A stretch of DNA of 6,788 nt, from contig CAIWTC010000460.1 of the NCBI GenBank assembly GCA_903915485.1, positions 1-6,788 on the forward strand, in the 5' to 3' direction. The stretch comes from an uncultured Ignavibacteriales bacterium. Lineage in GTDB: Bacteria; Bacteroidota; Ignavibacteria; Ignavibacteriales; Ignavibacteriaceae. This document shows, piece by piece, positions 1-6,409 of this stretch. Position 1 is the stretch's first letter. Each line of letters begins with the position of its first letter. A program made the position numbers and the translations under genes. The notes beneath the pieces were generated by a model. It did no database searches. It was not told the origin of the DNA and worked only from the letters and a program-made list of their open reading frames with translations.

Positions 1-1
1 G

Positions 2-1165
2 GGCAATCCGCAAAAAATATTTGGAATAGTTAGTGATATTACACTCCAAAAAAATGCTGAGCAAGAACTAAAACTTTCTACTGATAATTTAAAAAAACTT
101 AATGATACAAAAGATAAGTTTATATCTATTATTTCTCACGACTTAAGAACGCCCTTTAGCTCTGTATTAGGTTTCACGGATATTCTTCTTAATGAAGATG
201 ATATTACTCCTGAGGAGTCACGGCAATATATTCAATATATCCAAGAGTCATCGAAGAATATGTTGTCACTTGTCAATTCATTATTGGACTGGACTCGAAT
301 CCAAACAGGGCGGATTGATTTTGAACCTGTAACAACTCAGTTTAATGTTTTAGTTCAACAGGTTCTTTCAGGAATGACGGGATTTGCTTTGCAGAAAAGA
401 ATTGAACTAATAAATGAAGTCCCTGAAGATGTCTCTTTGATGGTGGATAAATCACTGGCAACCCAAGCATTAAATAATTTAATCTCGAATGCACTTAAGT
501 TTACGAATGAAAATGGGCGAATTACCGTAAAGGTTCAGGAGTCAGACCAACCTAGATTTGTAGAAATTTCAGTAATAGATACAGGAATTGGAATTAAACA
601 AAGCGATATTGATAAAATATTTACAATTGAATCTAAGTATACAACTGAGGGCACTTATGGTGAGAAGGGGACGGGTCTTGGTCTAACTTTAGTTAAAGAA
701 ATTATTGAAAAGCATAATGGTAAAATATGGGTAGTTAGTGAATTTGGTAAGGGAGCAGAATTTCATTTTACTCTTCCGAGGGCCTCCGCACAAATACTGC
801 TAATAGACGATTCCAGTACAGATAGAATTCTTTATTCAAAAATAGTAAAAAATATTGTTGGGGATTTTGAGGTCATTACTGCTAATAATGGTAAAGAAGG
901 ACTACATCAAATTCAAAATAAACTTCCAGCTTTAATTATTTGTGACCACTCAATGCCTGTGATGAATGGTTTTGAGTTTATGAATGCTTACAATAGTCTT
1001 AATATTAAAGGCAAACCCCCAATTATGATTTTGAGCAGCGACATCGGCAAGAATGAACACGCGATATATTCCGATTTAGGAGTGGAATACATTTTTACTA
1101 AACCTGTAAGTTTGACAAGCTTTAAGGCTGCAATTGAAAAGACTTTAAAAAAAATACCTAAATAG
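2..1165 (+). CDS. Hybrid sensor histidine kinase/response regulator (PAS-HisKA-HATPase-REC), 5' truncated by window edge
   Basis: The reading frame is open from base 2, so 387 C-terminal residues are visible and the true start lies upstream; the in-frame ATG at 260 falls inside the HisKA domain and is not the start. Domains in order (numbered from the first visible residue): the end of a PAS/PAC domain (FGIVSDIT, about 8-15), a charged helical linker (about 20-40), HisKA with the H-box ISHDLRTPF and phosphoacceptor His46 (codon 137-139), HATPase_c with N-box (NNLISNALKFT), D-box (VIDTGIGI) and G2 box (GTGLGL), then a receiver domain with acidic pair Asp269/Asp270, phosphoacceptor Asp315 (codon 944-946, CDHSMP) and Lys367 in FTKPVS. 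All catalytic residues of both kinase and receiver are present. No DNA-binding output follows the receiver, so the signal probably passes to a phosphotransfer protein or another regulator, or the receiver tunes the kinase. No membrane segment is visible in this part. The signal sensed cannot be told from the sequence. Its 3' end faces a convergent gene. Confidence 0.93.
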   Translation, partial: GNPQKIFGIVSDITLQKNAEQELKLSTDNLKKLNDTKDKFISIISHDLRTPFSSVLGFTDILLNEDDITPEESRQYIQYIQESSKNMLSLVNSLLDWTRIQTGRIDFEPVTTQFNVLVQQVLSGMTGFALQKRIELINEVPEDVSLMVDKSLATQALNNLISNALKFTNENGRITVKVQESDQPRFVEISVIDTGIGIKQSDIDKIFTIESKYTTEGTYGEKGTGLGLTLVKEIIEKHNGKIWVVSEFGKGAEFHFTLPRASAQILLIDDSSTDRILYSKIVKNIVGDFEVITANNGKEGLHQIQNKLPALIICDHSMPVMNGFEFMNAYNSLNIKGKPPIMILSSDIGKNEHAIYSDLGVEYIFTKPVSLTSFKAAIEKTLKKIPK

Positions 1166-1180
1166 TCTGTAGGCGCAGAC
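1165..1180. terminator. Weak hairpin between convergent genes, possible terminator
   Basis: GTCTG (1165-1169) and CAGAC (1176-1180) form a 5-bp perfect stem with a 6-nt loop, starting on the last base of the kinase stop codon. It lies in the 29-bp gap between two convergent stops, where a shared terminator is expected. On the minus strand a U-rich stretch follows, including a run of eight T (complement of 1147-1154), but it starts about 10 nt after the stem. On the plus strand no real T-run follows. The stem is short, so intrinsic termination is only a possibility, more likely for the minus-strand gene. Confidence 0.25.
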
Positions 1181-1194
1181 AGTAAAATTGAATG

Positions 1195-1926
1195 CTATTT
1201 AATTTCAAACGAAGCATTCACAACAGCAGTGATTTCTTTTTCAATTGAGGATACATCATTAATCCCCATATCGGTAACCATATTTGAATTCTTCGGTGTG
1301 ATTTGAAGAATTCCCATTTTGGCATTTCTCATAGAACCAATTTTTGAATTAGTTGATTCAGCAATCTTTTGAGCCCTCACCAATGCATCTTTCGCAGCTT
1401 CTGCTTGAATGTCTATTTTGATTTGTGCAAGTTTAGTATAATAATACTCCGGCTGCTCAATGGTAAAAGAAACGCCTTTATCCACAAGTGAAGCGATCTC
1501 CAAAGAAACTCTTTTAATAATCTGAACATCATTTGACGGTATTTCCAGTCTTTGTGAATAACTGTACCCAATGACGGTATTAGTCGTAACTCCATTTGAG
1601 CCAATTTCATAGACGGGGTTGTTTGAAACTGTTAGAAATTTAACTTTATCTTTTGTGAATCCGAATGAATTTAGGTAGCCGAGTAGTGCCGGTTTCTGAG
1701 CTTCGAGTTTGTGAAATGCATCAGAGGCTGAGTTCGAGAACGAATTCAAACTCCCTCGAAGGATTGCATAATCAGAAATGATATCTTTCTTTGCAGACCC
1801 TGTTACATTTATTGTCTCGTTCGAGGCTGTATGATTTCTCCAGGCAGAGCTAAGTATAAATCCGAAAATAATAAACGCCAGCGAAAATATTGAGATGCCC
1901 GCTACTGATTGTAATTTCTCTTTCAT
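1195..1926 (-). CDS. Membrane-anchored SIMPL (DUF541) domain protein
   Basis: A 243-residue protein with a short basic N-terminus, one strongly hydrophobic helix (about residues 8-29, VAGISIFSLAF through FILSSAW), then a soluble domain. The helix is followed by INVTGSAKKDI, which matches the start of SIMPL domains (family of YggE and Brucella BP26/Omp28), and the protein ends in the typical alternating beta strand (ITAVVNASFEI). No signal peptidase site is obvious, so it is probably an inner-membrane anchor with the domain outside the cytoplasm. SIMPL proteins form oligomers in some species and are linked to envelope stress, but the molecular function is not known and I assign none. Start choice: ATG at 1926 has GGACAG 4-9 nt upstream. 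A TTG at 1947 would add seven residues (MNRIGQF) but has no visible ribosome binding site. It is transcribed alone, divergent from the lipid operon and convergent with the kinase. Confidence 0.85.
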   Translation of the reverse strand: MKEKLQSVAGISIFSLAFIIFGFILSSAWRNHTASNETINVTGSAKKDIISDYAILRGSLNSFSNSASDAFHKLEAQKPALLGYLNSFGFTKDKVKFLTVSNNPVYEIGSNGVTTNTVIGYSYSQRLEIPSNDVQIIKRVSLEIASLVDKGVSFTIEQPEYYYTKLAQIKIDIQAEAAKDALVRAQKIAESTNSKIGSMRNAKMGILQITPKNSNMVTDMGINDVSSIEKEITAVVNASFEIK

Positions 1927-1963
1927 AAACTGTCCAATTCTATTCAACTAAATTATTTAAAAT

Positions 1964-1971
1964 CAAATATA
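1964..1971 (-). promoter_or_regulatory. Candidate -7 box (TATATTTG) for the SIMPL gene
   Basis: The minus strand reads TATATTTG, a perfect match to TAnnTTTG, the -7 element of the Bacteroidota primary sigma factor. A start of transcription a few bases downstream (about 1958-1960) would give a leader of about 32-35 nt to the ATG at 1926, but only about 10-13 nt to the alternative TTG at 1947, which favours the ATG. I see no clear TTG-type -33 element at the expected distance, and the region is AT-rich, so a chance match is possible. Confidence 0.4.
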
Positions 1972-2004
1972 TGCTTAAATATCCGAAAATATAATATATT
2001 TTAG

Positions 2005-2052
2005 TATTCTAAATAATGAAAAAATCTGAAATATTACTTTATATTTAGAATA
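2005..2052. repeat. Inverted repeat with 11-bp perfect arms in divergent intergenic region
   Basis: TATTCTAAATA (2005-2015) and TATTTAGAATA (2042-2052) are exact reverse complements separated by 26 bp. The repeat sits between the two candidate promoters, upstream of both genes. It could be a pair of sites for a dimeric regulator or a cruciform-prone element. In DNA this rich in A and T, such a repeat can also arise by chance, so the sequence fact is certain but a function is not. Confidence 0.5.
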
Positions 2053-2116
2053 TATGCGTTTTTTGAGCGAGTAGAAACTTGAAAAAATCACCGTTTCATT
2101 GTTAGGAAATAATTGC

Positions 2117-2133
2117 GAAACAATTATTGTTTC
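2117..2133. promoter_or_regulatory. 17-bp palindrome GAAACAAT-T-ATTGTTTC, candidate operator
   Basis: Two perfect 8-bp arms flank a single central base. The palindrome lies 31 bp upstream of the DUF177 start codon and its right arm covers the candidate -33 TTG (2127-2129) of the operon promoter, where a bound repressor would block RNA polymerase. Further copies of the half motif lie just upstream: GAAAC at 2074-2078, GTTTC at 2093-2097, and GTTTCATT repeated exactly at 2093-2100 and 2129-2136. I do not recognise it as the site of a known fatty-acid regulator; the FapR consensus of Firmicutes is different. Confidence 0.45.
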
Positions 2134-2160
2134 ATTATATTTACAAGTCATATATTTTTG
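2127..2160 (+). promoter_or_regulatory. Candidate Bacteroidota-type promoter of the DUF177-rpmF-plsX-fab operon
   Basis: TATTTTTG at 2153-2160 fits the TAnnTTTG -7 consensus and is followed by CA, as often seen at such promoters. A TTG at 2127-2129 could serve as the -33 element with a 23-bp spacer, somewhat longer than usual. Only four bases (CACA) separate the box from the DUF177 ATG at 2165, so transcription would begin at or very near the start codon. The same octamer also occurs inside plsX at 3385-3392, which shows that chance matches occur in this AT-rich DNA. Confidence 0.4.
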
Positions 2161-2164
2161 CACA

Positions 2165-2668
2165 ATGAAAATAAAAATATCAAATCTCAGTCTTGGCAGT
2201 CACGAAATGATTTTTCAAGGTGAGAGTAAAGAATTAAAATTAGATAGCCCATTTTGTGGTAAGTTTTGGATTAAGGTCGATGTTGACAAATCTAATCACC
2301 AAATCGTGCTGTCGGTTGACGGAAAATTAGAGTGTCATCTTGATTGTGACAGATGTGCCTCAGAATATGATGCTCCAATTGAGTTTACATATAAAATGGT
2401 ATACTTACTTGATGCTCCGATAAAAGGTGTTGATGACATAAATGTCAAATATATAACTCCTGAAGTCGTTACAATTGATATTTCTGAAGACATATATGAT
2501 TTTGCATTATTGTCAATTCCGATAAAGAAATTGTGTAATGAAGACTGCAAAGGATTGTGTGTCAAATGTGGTAGTAATCTAAATACTGAAAATTGCCCAT
2601 GTCCGGAAGAAGAAGATAACTCAAATAAGCCTTTTGCAGGGCTTAAAGATATTTTAAATAATAACTAA
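2165..2668 (+). CDS. DUF177 (YceD-family) protein
   Basis: A 167-residue protein of the DUF177/YceD family, which is nearly always encoded directly before rpmF. The gene seen next fits that rule. Family marks: CHLDCDRC (Cys57, Cys61, Cys64) in the middle; the C-terminal signature PIKKLCNEDCKGLCVKCG (residues 119-136, with Cys124, 128, 132 and 135), then Cys144 and Cys146; and PFAGLKDIL near the end. The Cys pairs suggest bound metal, probably zinc. Plant DUF177 proteins are needed for plastid 23S rRNA accumulation, so a role in large ribosomal subunit assembly is likely but is inferred here. The start is set at ATG 2165 because homology begins at MKIKISNL; an in-frame upstream ATG at 2099 would add 22 residues without family features and would run through the promoter region. 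It is the first gene of the operon, 17 bp before rpmF. Confidence 0.88.
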   Translation: MKIKISNLSLGSHEMIFQGESKELKLDSPFCGKFWIKVDVDKSNHQIVLSVDGKLECHLDCDRCASEYDAPIEFTYKMVYLLDAPIKGVDDINVKYITPEVVTIDISEDIYDFALLSIPIKKLCNEDCKGLCVKCGSNLNTENCPCPEEEDNSNKPFAGLKDILNNN

Positions 2669-2685
2669 TATAAAGAGAATAAACT

Positions 2686-2865
2686 ATGCCAAATCCCAAA
2701 CGAAAAATGTCTAAAACAAGACGGGATAAAAGAAGAACTCACTACAAAGCGACTGCTCCTACTTTAGGAAAATGCAGTAATTGCGGTGACTTAAAACTTA
2801 CTCACTGTGCTTGCCCCGCTTGTGGTTACTACGATGGCCGCTCGATGATGATTCCAAAGTCATAA
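2686..2865 (+). CDS. rpmF: 50S ribosomal protein bL32, zinc-ribbon type
   Basis: A 59-residue basic protein beginning MPNPKRKMSKTRRDKRR, the hallmark N-terminus of bL32 (usual length 55-65). It keeps the zinc-ribbon cysteines Cys30, Cys33, Cys43 and Cys46 in the pattern CSNCG-KLTH-C-ACPACGYY, so this is the zinc-binding (C+) form and not a Cys-free paralogue; Cys41 is an extra cysteine next to the ribbon. bL32 is part of the large ribosomal subunit near the peptidyl transferase region. The gene starts 17 bp after the DUF177 stop and ends 10 bp before plsX, so the three are almost surely co-transcribed. Upstream AAAGAG (2672-2677) may be a weak ribosome binding site. Confidence 0.96.
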   Translation: MPNPKRKMSKTRRDKRRTHYKATAPTLGKCSNCGDLKLTHCACPACGYYDGRSMMIPKS

Positions 2866-2875
2866 TTCCCGACGG

Positions 2876-3904
2876 ATGTCATCTTACCATAACCCTGATC
2901 CCTGTAAAATTCTTATTGATGCAATGGGAGGAGATAATGCTCCTCTCGCTTGTATTAATGGAGCTATACAGGCTCAGCAGTCCATTGAGAATGTTGATGT
3001 TTTTTTAATTGGTAAAAAACAAGTTCTTCTCGACTTGATTTCAAAGCAGAAATTATCTTTTGATTCTAACAAAATAATTGACGCATCTGAAGTCATTGAG
3101 ATGGATGATAAGCCTGCTCAGGCAATCAAGTCTAAAAAAGATTCCTCAATAGTTAGGGGATGTGAATTGGTAAAATCAAAGGAATTTTCTGCCTTCGTAA
3201 GTGCCGGTAACACCGGTGCTATGATGGCGGCATCAACTTTGATTATGGGCAGACTGAAAGGAGTTAGCCGTCCAACAATGGGTTCCTTCATGCCTAGTGC
3301 AGGAGGAATTACAACTGTTTTTGATGTTGGAGCAAATGTTGACTGTAAACCCCGTTTCCTAGTTGAGTTCGCGATGATGGGAAGTATTTTTGTAAAAGAG
3401 ATTTACAAAATTGATAACCCAAAAGTAGGACTGCTAAGCGTAGGCGAAGAAGATACTAAAGGTAATGAGGTTGTACTTGAGGCACATAAACTGCTAAAGA
3501 TGAGTAAACTAAATTTTATAGGAAATATTGAGGGAAGAGATATTCTGAAAGGTACAGCAAATGTTGTTGTATGTGATGGGTTCGTCGGTAATGTTGTCCT
3601 TAAATTTGGTGAATCATTAAAAGTTCTATTGAAACATTTGTTGATAGAATATGCTTCACAGTCTATTTTTAAGAAAATCAAGGTTGGCTTACTTAAGAGC
3701 ACGCTTAACAAAGTTTTAAAAAGCATAGACTATCAGGAATATGGTGGAGTTCCATTATTGGGAGTTGATGGAATAAGCATAATAGGCCATGGAAGCAGTA
3801 CCCCTAAAGCAATCAAGAATATGGTTGTCCGTGCAAAAGAAATGCATGACAAAGATATAGTTAATAAAATACAAAAAGCACTTTCTGAAATAGAGATAGA
3901 ATAA
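2876..3904 (+). CDS. plsX: Phosphate acyltransferase PlsX
   Basis: PlsX converts acyl-ACP and inorganic phosphate to acyl-phosphate and ACP, giving the acyl donor that PlsY uses to make lysophosphatidic acid; it is a peripheral enzyme at the cytoplasmic face of the membrane. At 342 residues the length is normal for the family. Family motifs are complete: DAMGGD (15-20), SAGNTGA (109-115), DVGANVDCKP (150-159), GNIEGRDI (216-223), DGFVGNV (234-240), GGVPLLGVDG (290-299) and HGSS (305-308). The ATG at 2876 is the first Met before the conserved ILIDAMGGD segment. GACGG directly abuts it, too close to be a normal Shine-Dalgarno site. It lies 10 bp after rpmF and 13 bp before fabH, an arrangement found across many bacteria that couples phospholipid and fatty acid synthesis. 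Confidence 0.97.
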   Translation: MSSYHNPDPCKILIDAMGGDNAPLACINGAIQAQQSIENVDVFLIGKKQVLLDLISKQKLSFDSNKIIDASEVIEMDDKPAQAIKSKKDSSIVRGCELVKSKEFSAFVSAGNTGAMMAASTLIMGRLKGVSRPTMGSFMPSAGGITTVFDVGANVDCKPRFLVEFAMMGSIFVKEIYKIDNPKVGLLSVGEEDTKGNEVVLEAHKLLKMSKLNFIGNIEGRDILKGTANVVVCDGFVGNVVLKFGESLKVLLKHLLIEYASQSIFKKIKVGLLKSTLNKVLKSIDYQEYGGVPLLGVDGISIIGHGSSTPKAIKNMVVRAKEMHDKDIVNKIQKALSEIEIE

Positions 3905-3917
3905 GGTTAATAAATTA

Positions 3918-4916
3918 ATGAGTAATAAGGTAAACGCAGTTATTGCAGGCGTCGGAATGTATGTGCCTGAAACTGTTTTAGATAATAAATATTTTGAGAC
4001 AATTGTAGAAACCACTGATGAGTGGATTTTATCACGGACCGGAATTAAAGAGAGAAGAAGATTAGACACAGGCGCCACGAGTGATTTAGCAACAGGCGCT
4101 TTGTTGGATTTGATGAAGTCTACAGGACTAAAGCCTGAAGAAATTGACATTATAATAGTATGTACGATTACTCCTGACATGTTTTTCCCTTCAACTGCAT
4201 GTTTAGTACAAGACAATGTAAAAGCAGTTAATGCGTGGGGATTTGATTTATCAGCAGCATGTTCAGGTTTCCTTTTTGGTCTTCAGACCGGAGCATCATT
4301 TATCGAAACCGGCAGATACAAAAAAGTGGTTGTCATTGGTGCAGATAAAATGAGCTCTATCACTGACTATACTGATAGAAATACTTGCATTCTCTTTGGC
4401 GATGCTGCAAGCGCAGTTCTTCTCGAAGCTACGGAAGACCTTTCAATTGGTTTACAGGATACTATTTTGCATTGCGACGGAAGCGGAAGAGAAAGTCTTT
4501 ATATCAAAGCAGGCGGCAGTTTAAATCCACCGACTCGCGAAACAGTTGACAACAATATGCATAAATTGTATCAAGACGGTAAAGCTGTATATAAGGTAGC
4601 TGTGACAGGTATGGCAAATGTATCTTATGAGATTATGCAGAAACATAACTTAACGGCTGATGATATAGCTTATTTAGTCCCTCATCAGGCAAACTTAAGA
4701 ATTATAAATGCAACGGCTGAGAAGGCTAATCTTCCTAAAGAAAAAGTTATGATTAACATTGATAGATACGGGAATACAACTGCTGCTACCATACCTTTAT
4801 GTCTTGCTGAATTTTATAAGGCTGGTAAATTGAAAAAAGGTGATAAGCTTATCTTGGCTGCATTTGGAGCCGGATATACTTGGGGTTCAGCATATTTAGT
4901 TTGGGGAATTGACTAA
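3918..4916 (+). CDS. fabH: 3-oxoacyl-ACP synthase III (KAS III)
   Basis: FabH starts fatty acid synthesis by condensing an acyl-CoA primer with malonyl-ACP in the cytoplasm. This 332-residue protein has the full Cys-His-Asn catalytic triad: Cys115 in DLSAACSGF, His256 in LVPHQANLRII and Asn286 in RYGNTTAA (equivalent to Cys112, His244 and Asn274 of E. coli). The N-terminal GVGMYVPE and TDEWILSRTGIKERR and the C-terminal GAGYTWGSA segments are also typical. Primer preference (acetyl-CoA or branched acyl-CoA) cannot be read reliably from the sequence. The ATG at 3918 follows AAGG (3903-3906) at a spacing of 11 nt. The stop codon abuts the fabD start with no gap, so translation is probably coupled. 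Confidence 0.97.
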   Translation: MSNKVNAVIAGVGMYVPETVLDNKYFETIVETTDEWILSRTGIKERRRLDTGATSDLATGALLDLMKSTGLKPEEIDIIIVCTITPDMFFPSTACLVQDNVKAVNAWGFDLSAACSGFLFGLQTGASFIETGRYKKVVVIGADKMSSITDYTDRNTCILFGDAASAVLLEATEDLSIGLQDTILHCDGSGRESLYIKAGGSLNPPTRETVDNNMHKLYQDGKAVYKVAVTGMANVSYEIMQKHNLTADDIAYLVPHQANLRIINATAEKANLPKEKVMINIDRYGNTTAATIPLCLAEFYKAGKLKKGDKLILAAFGAGYTWGSAYLVWGID

Positions 4917-5831
4917 ATGAGCAAAAGAGCATTCCTTTTCCCTGGTCAAGGTGCGCAATATGTTGGTATGGCAAAAGATTTATTTGCTAACTCTGAATCA
5001 GCGCGGGAAATGATTTCTCAGGCCGACGATATTTTAGGATATAAGCTCTCAGAGATAATGTTTAATGGCCCGGAAGATGAATTAAAACAAACTAAGAATA
5101 CTCAACCCGCAATATTTCTTCATAGTGTTGTATTGCAGTCATTAGTTAAGTCTATTGACTTTGATGCTGCAGCAGGGCATTCATTAGGAGAGTATTCAGC
5201 ATTAGTAGCGTTAGGAGCACTTAGCTTTGAAGATGCTCTAAAGCTAGTTAGCTTCAGAGGTCAGGCAATGCAGCAGTCCGGGGTAGATAATCCAGGGACT
5301 ATGGCGGCTATCTTAGGTCTTGCCCCTGAGAAAATAGCTCAGGCATGCATCGATGCTTCTGCAGAAGGAATTGTTCAACCAGCGAACTTTAATTGCCCTG
5401 GACAAGTTGTAATTTCTGGTTCAGTGTCCGGTGTTAGAAAAGGGATGGAACTTTGTAAATTATCCGGTGCTAAATTGGTAAAAGAATTAGTTGTTAGCGG
5501 AGCTTTCCATTCACCATTGATGCAGTCGGCAAAAGATAAAATGGAGGGGGAATTAGCAAACACTAATATCCTTTCAATTTCAAAACCGGTATACGCTAAT
5601 GTTACTGCTAGTGCTGTTAATAATAATGACGAAATTAGAAAACTATTATTCCAGCAAGTTACATCTCCGGTACTTTGGGAACAGACTATACTTAATTTAT
5701 TTAGTGATGGTTTTACAGAATTTGTTGAAATTGGTCCCGGAAAAGTTTTGCAAGGCTTAGTAAAGAAAATTGCCCCTGCAGCTGTCTGCACGGGTATTGA
5801 TACATATAACGATTTAGAGAAATATTTATGA
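4917..5831 (+). CDS. fabD: Malonyl-CoA:ACP transacylase
   Basis: FabD moves malonyl from CoA to acyl carrier protein and supplies the extender unit for FabH and the elongating synthases. The 304-residue length is normal. It opens with the conserved LFPGQGAQ (7-14), carries the nucleophile Ser89 in GHSLGEYSAL (87-96), the substrate-carboxylate Arg114 in SFRGQAMQ and the catalytic His198 in GAFHSPLM, all at positions close to E. coli Ser92, Arg117 and His201. The C-terminal VEIGPGKVLQGLVKK segment is also diagnostic. The start codon follows directly on the fabH stop; GGGG at 4903-4906 inside fabH may help ribosome loading. Its end overlaps the next gene by four bases (ATGA). Confidence 0.97.
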   Translation: MSKRAFLFPGQGAQYVGMAKDLFANSESAREMISQADDILGYKLSEIMFNGPEDELKQTKNTQPAIFLHSVVLQSLVKSIDFDAAAGHSLGEYSALVALGALSFEDALKLVSFRGQAMQQSGVDNPGTMAAILGLAPEKIAQACIDASAEGIVQPANFNCPGQVVISGSVSGVRKGMELCKLSGAKLVKELVVSGAFHSPLMQSAKDKMEGELANTNILSISKPVYANVTASAVNNNDEIRKLLFQQVTSPVLWEQTILNLFSDGFTEFVEIGPGKVLQGLVKKIAPAAVCTGIDTYNDLEKYL

Positions 5832-6409
5832 GCGAATTACCAGAATTAATCATCAATAAATTAAAAATCGACCCGTTGATTTTTACATTTCCATTCGGAT
5901 GTAAATGCAATGGTGAATGTTGTAATTACGGTGTTTATGCTGATTTAAAAGAATACGAAACTATTCTCAGCATCAAAGATAAAATAATTCCTCACATGGA
6001 TGAAACACAGCCAACAGATTCCAGTGTTTGGTTTGAAGCAGTTGTTGACGATGATGATTTTGAGTCAGGTAAATGTGCCGGCACTGAAGTTCACAACGGT
6101 AAGTGTGTTTTTCTTGATTCAAAAGGACTTTGCTCTATTCAAAAATTAGCTATAGCAGAAAATGTTAACCCATGGTTTTATAAACCTTTATATTGTATCC
6201 TTTTCCCTTTAACTATTTTTGAAGGAGCACTCACAATAGATAGTGAGCATATTGACCGTTTACATCATTGTAATAAAGTAGATGCAGGTAATTTCCCAAC
6301 AATGTTTGAAAGCTGCAAACAGGAAATTATTCATTTATTTGGTGAAGAAAACTATCAGCAGATGGTAGAGTATAAAGACAAGTATATTTTAACCGAAGGA
6401 AAAGTATAA
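5828..6409 (+). CDS. Cys-rich putative metal-binding protein, YkgJ/DUF3109-like
   Basis: A 193-residue protein with ten cysteines: 25, 27, 31, 32, 83, 93, 102, 123, 148 and 163. The opening cluster GCKCNGECCNYG (24-35), followed later by KCVFLDSKGLCSI (92-104) and KPLYCILFPLTI (119-130), resembles the YkgJ-type cysteine cluster and, in its second half, DUF3109 proteins of Bacteroidota. These families are annotated as likely zinc or iron-sulfur chelating proteins, but no biochemical role is established; I assign none. An acidic run (VDDDDFE, 73-79) separates the first cluster from the rest. No signal peptide or membrane helix is seen, so it is probably cytoplasmic. The ATG at 5828 overlaps the fabD stop (ATGA), and the stop abuts the fabG start, so it is translated as part of the fab operon. 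A role near fatty acid synthesis follows only from position. Which of the two related families fits better needs a profile search. Confidence 0.75.
   Translation: MSELPELIINKLKIDPLIFTFPFGCKCNGECCNYGVYADLKEYETILSIKDKIIPHMDETQPTDSSVWFEAVVDDDDFESGKCAGTEVHNGKCVFLDSKGLCSIQKLAIAENVNPWFYKPLYCILFPLTIFEGALTIDSEHIDRLHHCNKVDAGNFPTMFESCKQEIIHLFGEENYQQMVEYKDKYILTEGKV
6396..6400 (+). promoter_or_regulatory. Shine-Dalgarno-like AAGGA before fabG
   Basis: AAGGA lies inside the last codons of the preceding gene, with nine bases between it and the fabG ATG at 6410. It is the best ribosome binding site in the window, which otherwise shows weak ones, and supports the fabG start at 6410. Confidence 0.4.

Noticed and set aside
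1975..2163. 62-codon minus-strand ORF in the divergent intergenic region
   Set aside because: Low-complexity AT-rich translation, no recognisable domain, and it covers the candidate promoter and palindrome of the lipid operon.
2099..2164. Upstream in-frame ATG as start of the DUF177 gene
   Set aside because: The added 22 residues show no family similarity, and the segment holds the palindrome and the -7 box; homology begins at ATG 2165.
2811..3008. 65-codon plus-strand ORF spanning the end of rpmF and the start of plsX
   Set aside because: It is out of frame with both genes, which have clear family motifs there, and its product has no recognisable features.
3385..3392. TATTTTTG inside plsX as an internal promoter
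   Set aside because: It matches the -7 consensus but lies deep in the plsX coding sequence with no gene start nearby; treated as a chance match.
3755..4216. 153-codon minus-strand ORF across the plsX/fabH junction
   Set aside because: It lies antisense to two well-supported genes with complete family motifs and its translation shows no protein family features.
5375..5910. Two minus-strand ORFs opposite fabD and the Cys-rich gene
   Set aside because: Antisense to genes with intact catalytic or cysteine motifs; no family features or start signals.
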